Shown here: positions 63,987 through 64,000 of the stretch, piece after piece | Layout: each line of letters begins with the position of its first letter | How positions within the stretch are numbered: the first letter of the stretch is position 1 | From: Bradyrhizobium iriomotense | Lineage (GTDB): Bacteria > Pseudomonadota > Alphaproteobacteria > Rhizobiales > Xanthobacteraceae | Direction: 5' to 3' | Assembly (NCBI RefSeq): GCF_018129405.1 | Contig: NZ_JAFCLP010000001.1 | Coordinates: 930,001 to 994,000 of the forward strand | Length of the DNA stretch: 64,000 nt | Notes under the pieces: generated by a model | Databases searched by the model: none | The model's input: only the letters and a program-made list of their open reading frames with translations | Told to the model about the DNA's origin: nothing | Position numbers and translations under genes: made by a program

Positions 63987-64000
63987 TGTCTGAACATCCG

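Overview
The window looks like chromosomal DNA of a Bradyrhizobium-like alphaproteobacterium. The evidence is uniformly high G+C, typical rhizobial gene families (VirA-like sensor kinase, DUF1127, DUF1194, DUF3124, extensin-like and ClpS-type proteins), and several families of short palindromic intergenic repeats. This assignment is inferred from content, not from a database search. About 58 protein genes, one tRNA-Gln (TTG) and one fluoride riboswitch can be supported. No insertion sequence, phage, plasmid origin or CRISPR array is visible.

Layout. 1-5910, all minus strand: a c-type cytochrome, an OmpR-type response regulator, a DUF1127 protein, a di-haem cytochrome c peroxidase, and a VirA-like kinase cut by the window edge. 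This is a redox and signalling block. 6277-13313 is accessory: a GT1 glycosyltransferase, two MFS transporters, the decayed end of an SDR gene, and a berberine-bridge-type oxidoreductase divergent from a winged-helix/TPR regulator. 13442-18666 is a catabolic unit: a sigma-54 promoter with an upstream inverted repeat, a Baeyer-Villiger monooxygenase, a serine esterase and an AcoR-type sigma-54 activator. The monooxygenase would turn a ketone into an ester and the esterase would split it.

18702-26548: tRNA-Gln, a DmdC-type acyl-CoA dehydrogenase, an MFS permease, an enoyl-CoA-hydratase-like protein without its usual acidic residues, a secreted 5'-nucleotidase, a histone-deacetylase-like hydrolase and xseB. 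27135-31890: dxs, a nucleoside deoxyribosyltransferase, tlyA and a TrmA/RlmD-type RNA methyltransferase. 31896-36039: an outer-membrane-like protein, a methyltransferase, a glyoxalase-fold protein, a nucleotidyltransferase and a DUF1194 protein.

36300-38849 is a fluoride-resistance operon: a crcB-type riboswitch with a terminator, then an MFS transporter, two adjacent crcB (Fluc) genes and a DUF190 gene. 38894-49849 is mostly housekeeping: clpS, an adenylate cyclase, aroC, a histidine phosphatase, fabI, an ECF sigma/anti-sigma pair, a DnaJ-like protein, pdxH, an SDR and corA. 50177-58337: an L,D-transpeptidase, an extensin-like protein, an acyl-CoA ligase, a DUF1499 protein, an MBL hydrolase, glutaryl-CoA dehydrogenase and ribB. 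58527-63927: a Kef-type antiporter, a DUF3124 protein, an aminotransferase, hpaD, a short XRE regulator and a small secreted protein.

The most interesting items are the fluoride operon with an MFS gene in first place, the sigma-54-controlled monooxygenase/esterase unit, the SDR remnant read out of frame at the end of an MFS gene, and a rhizobial repeat that supplies the stop codons of two genes.
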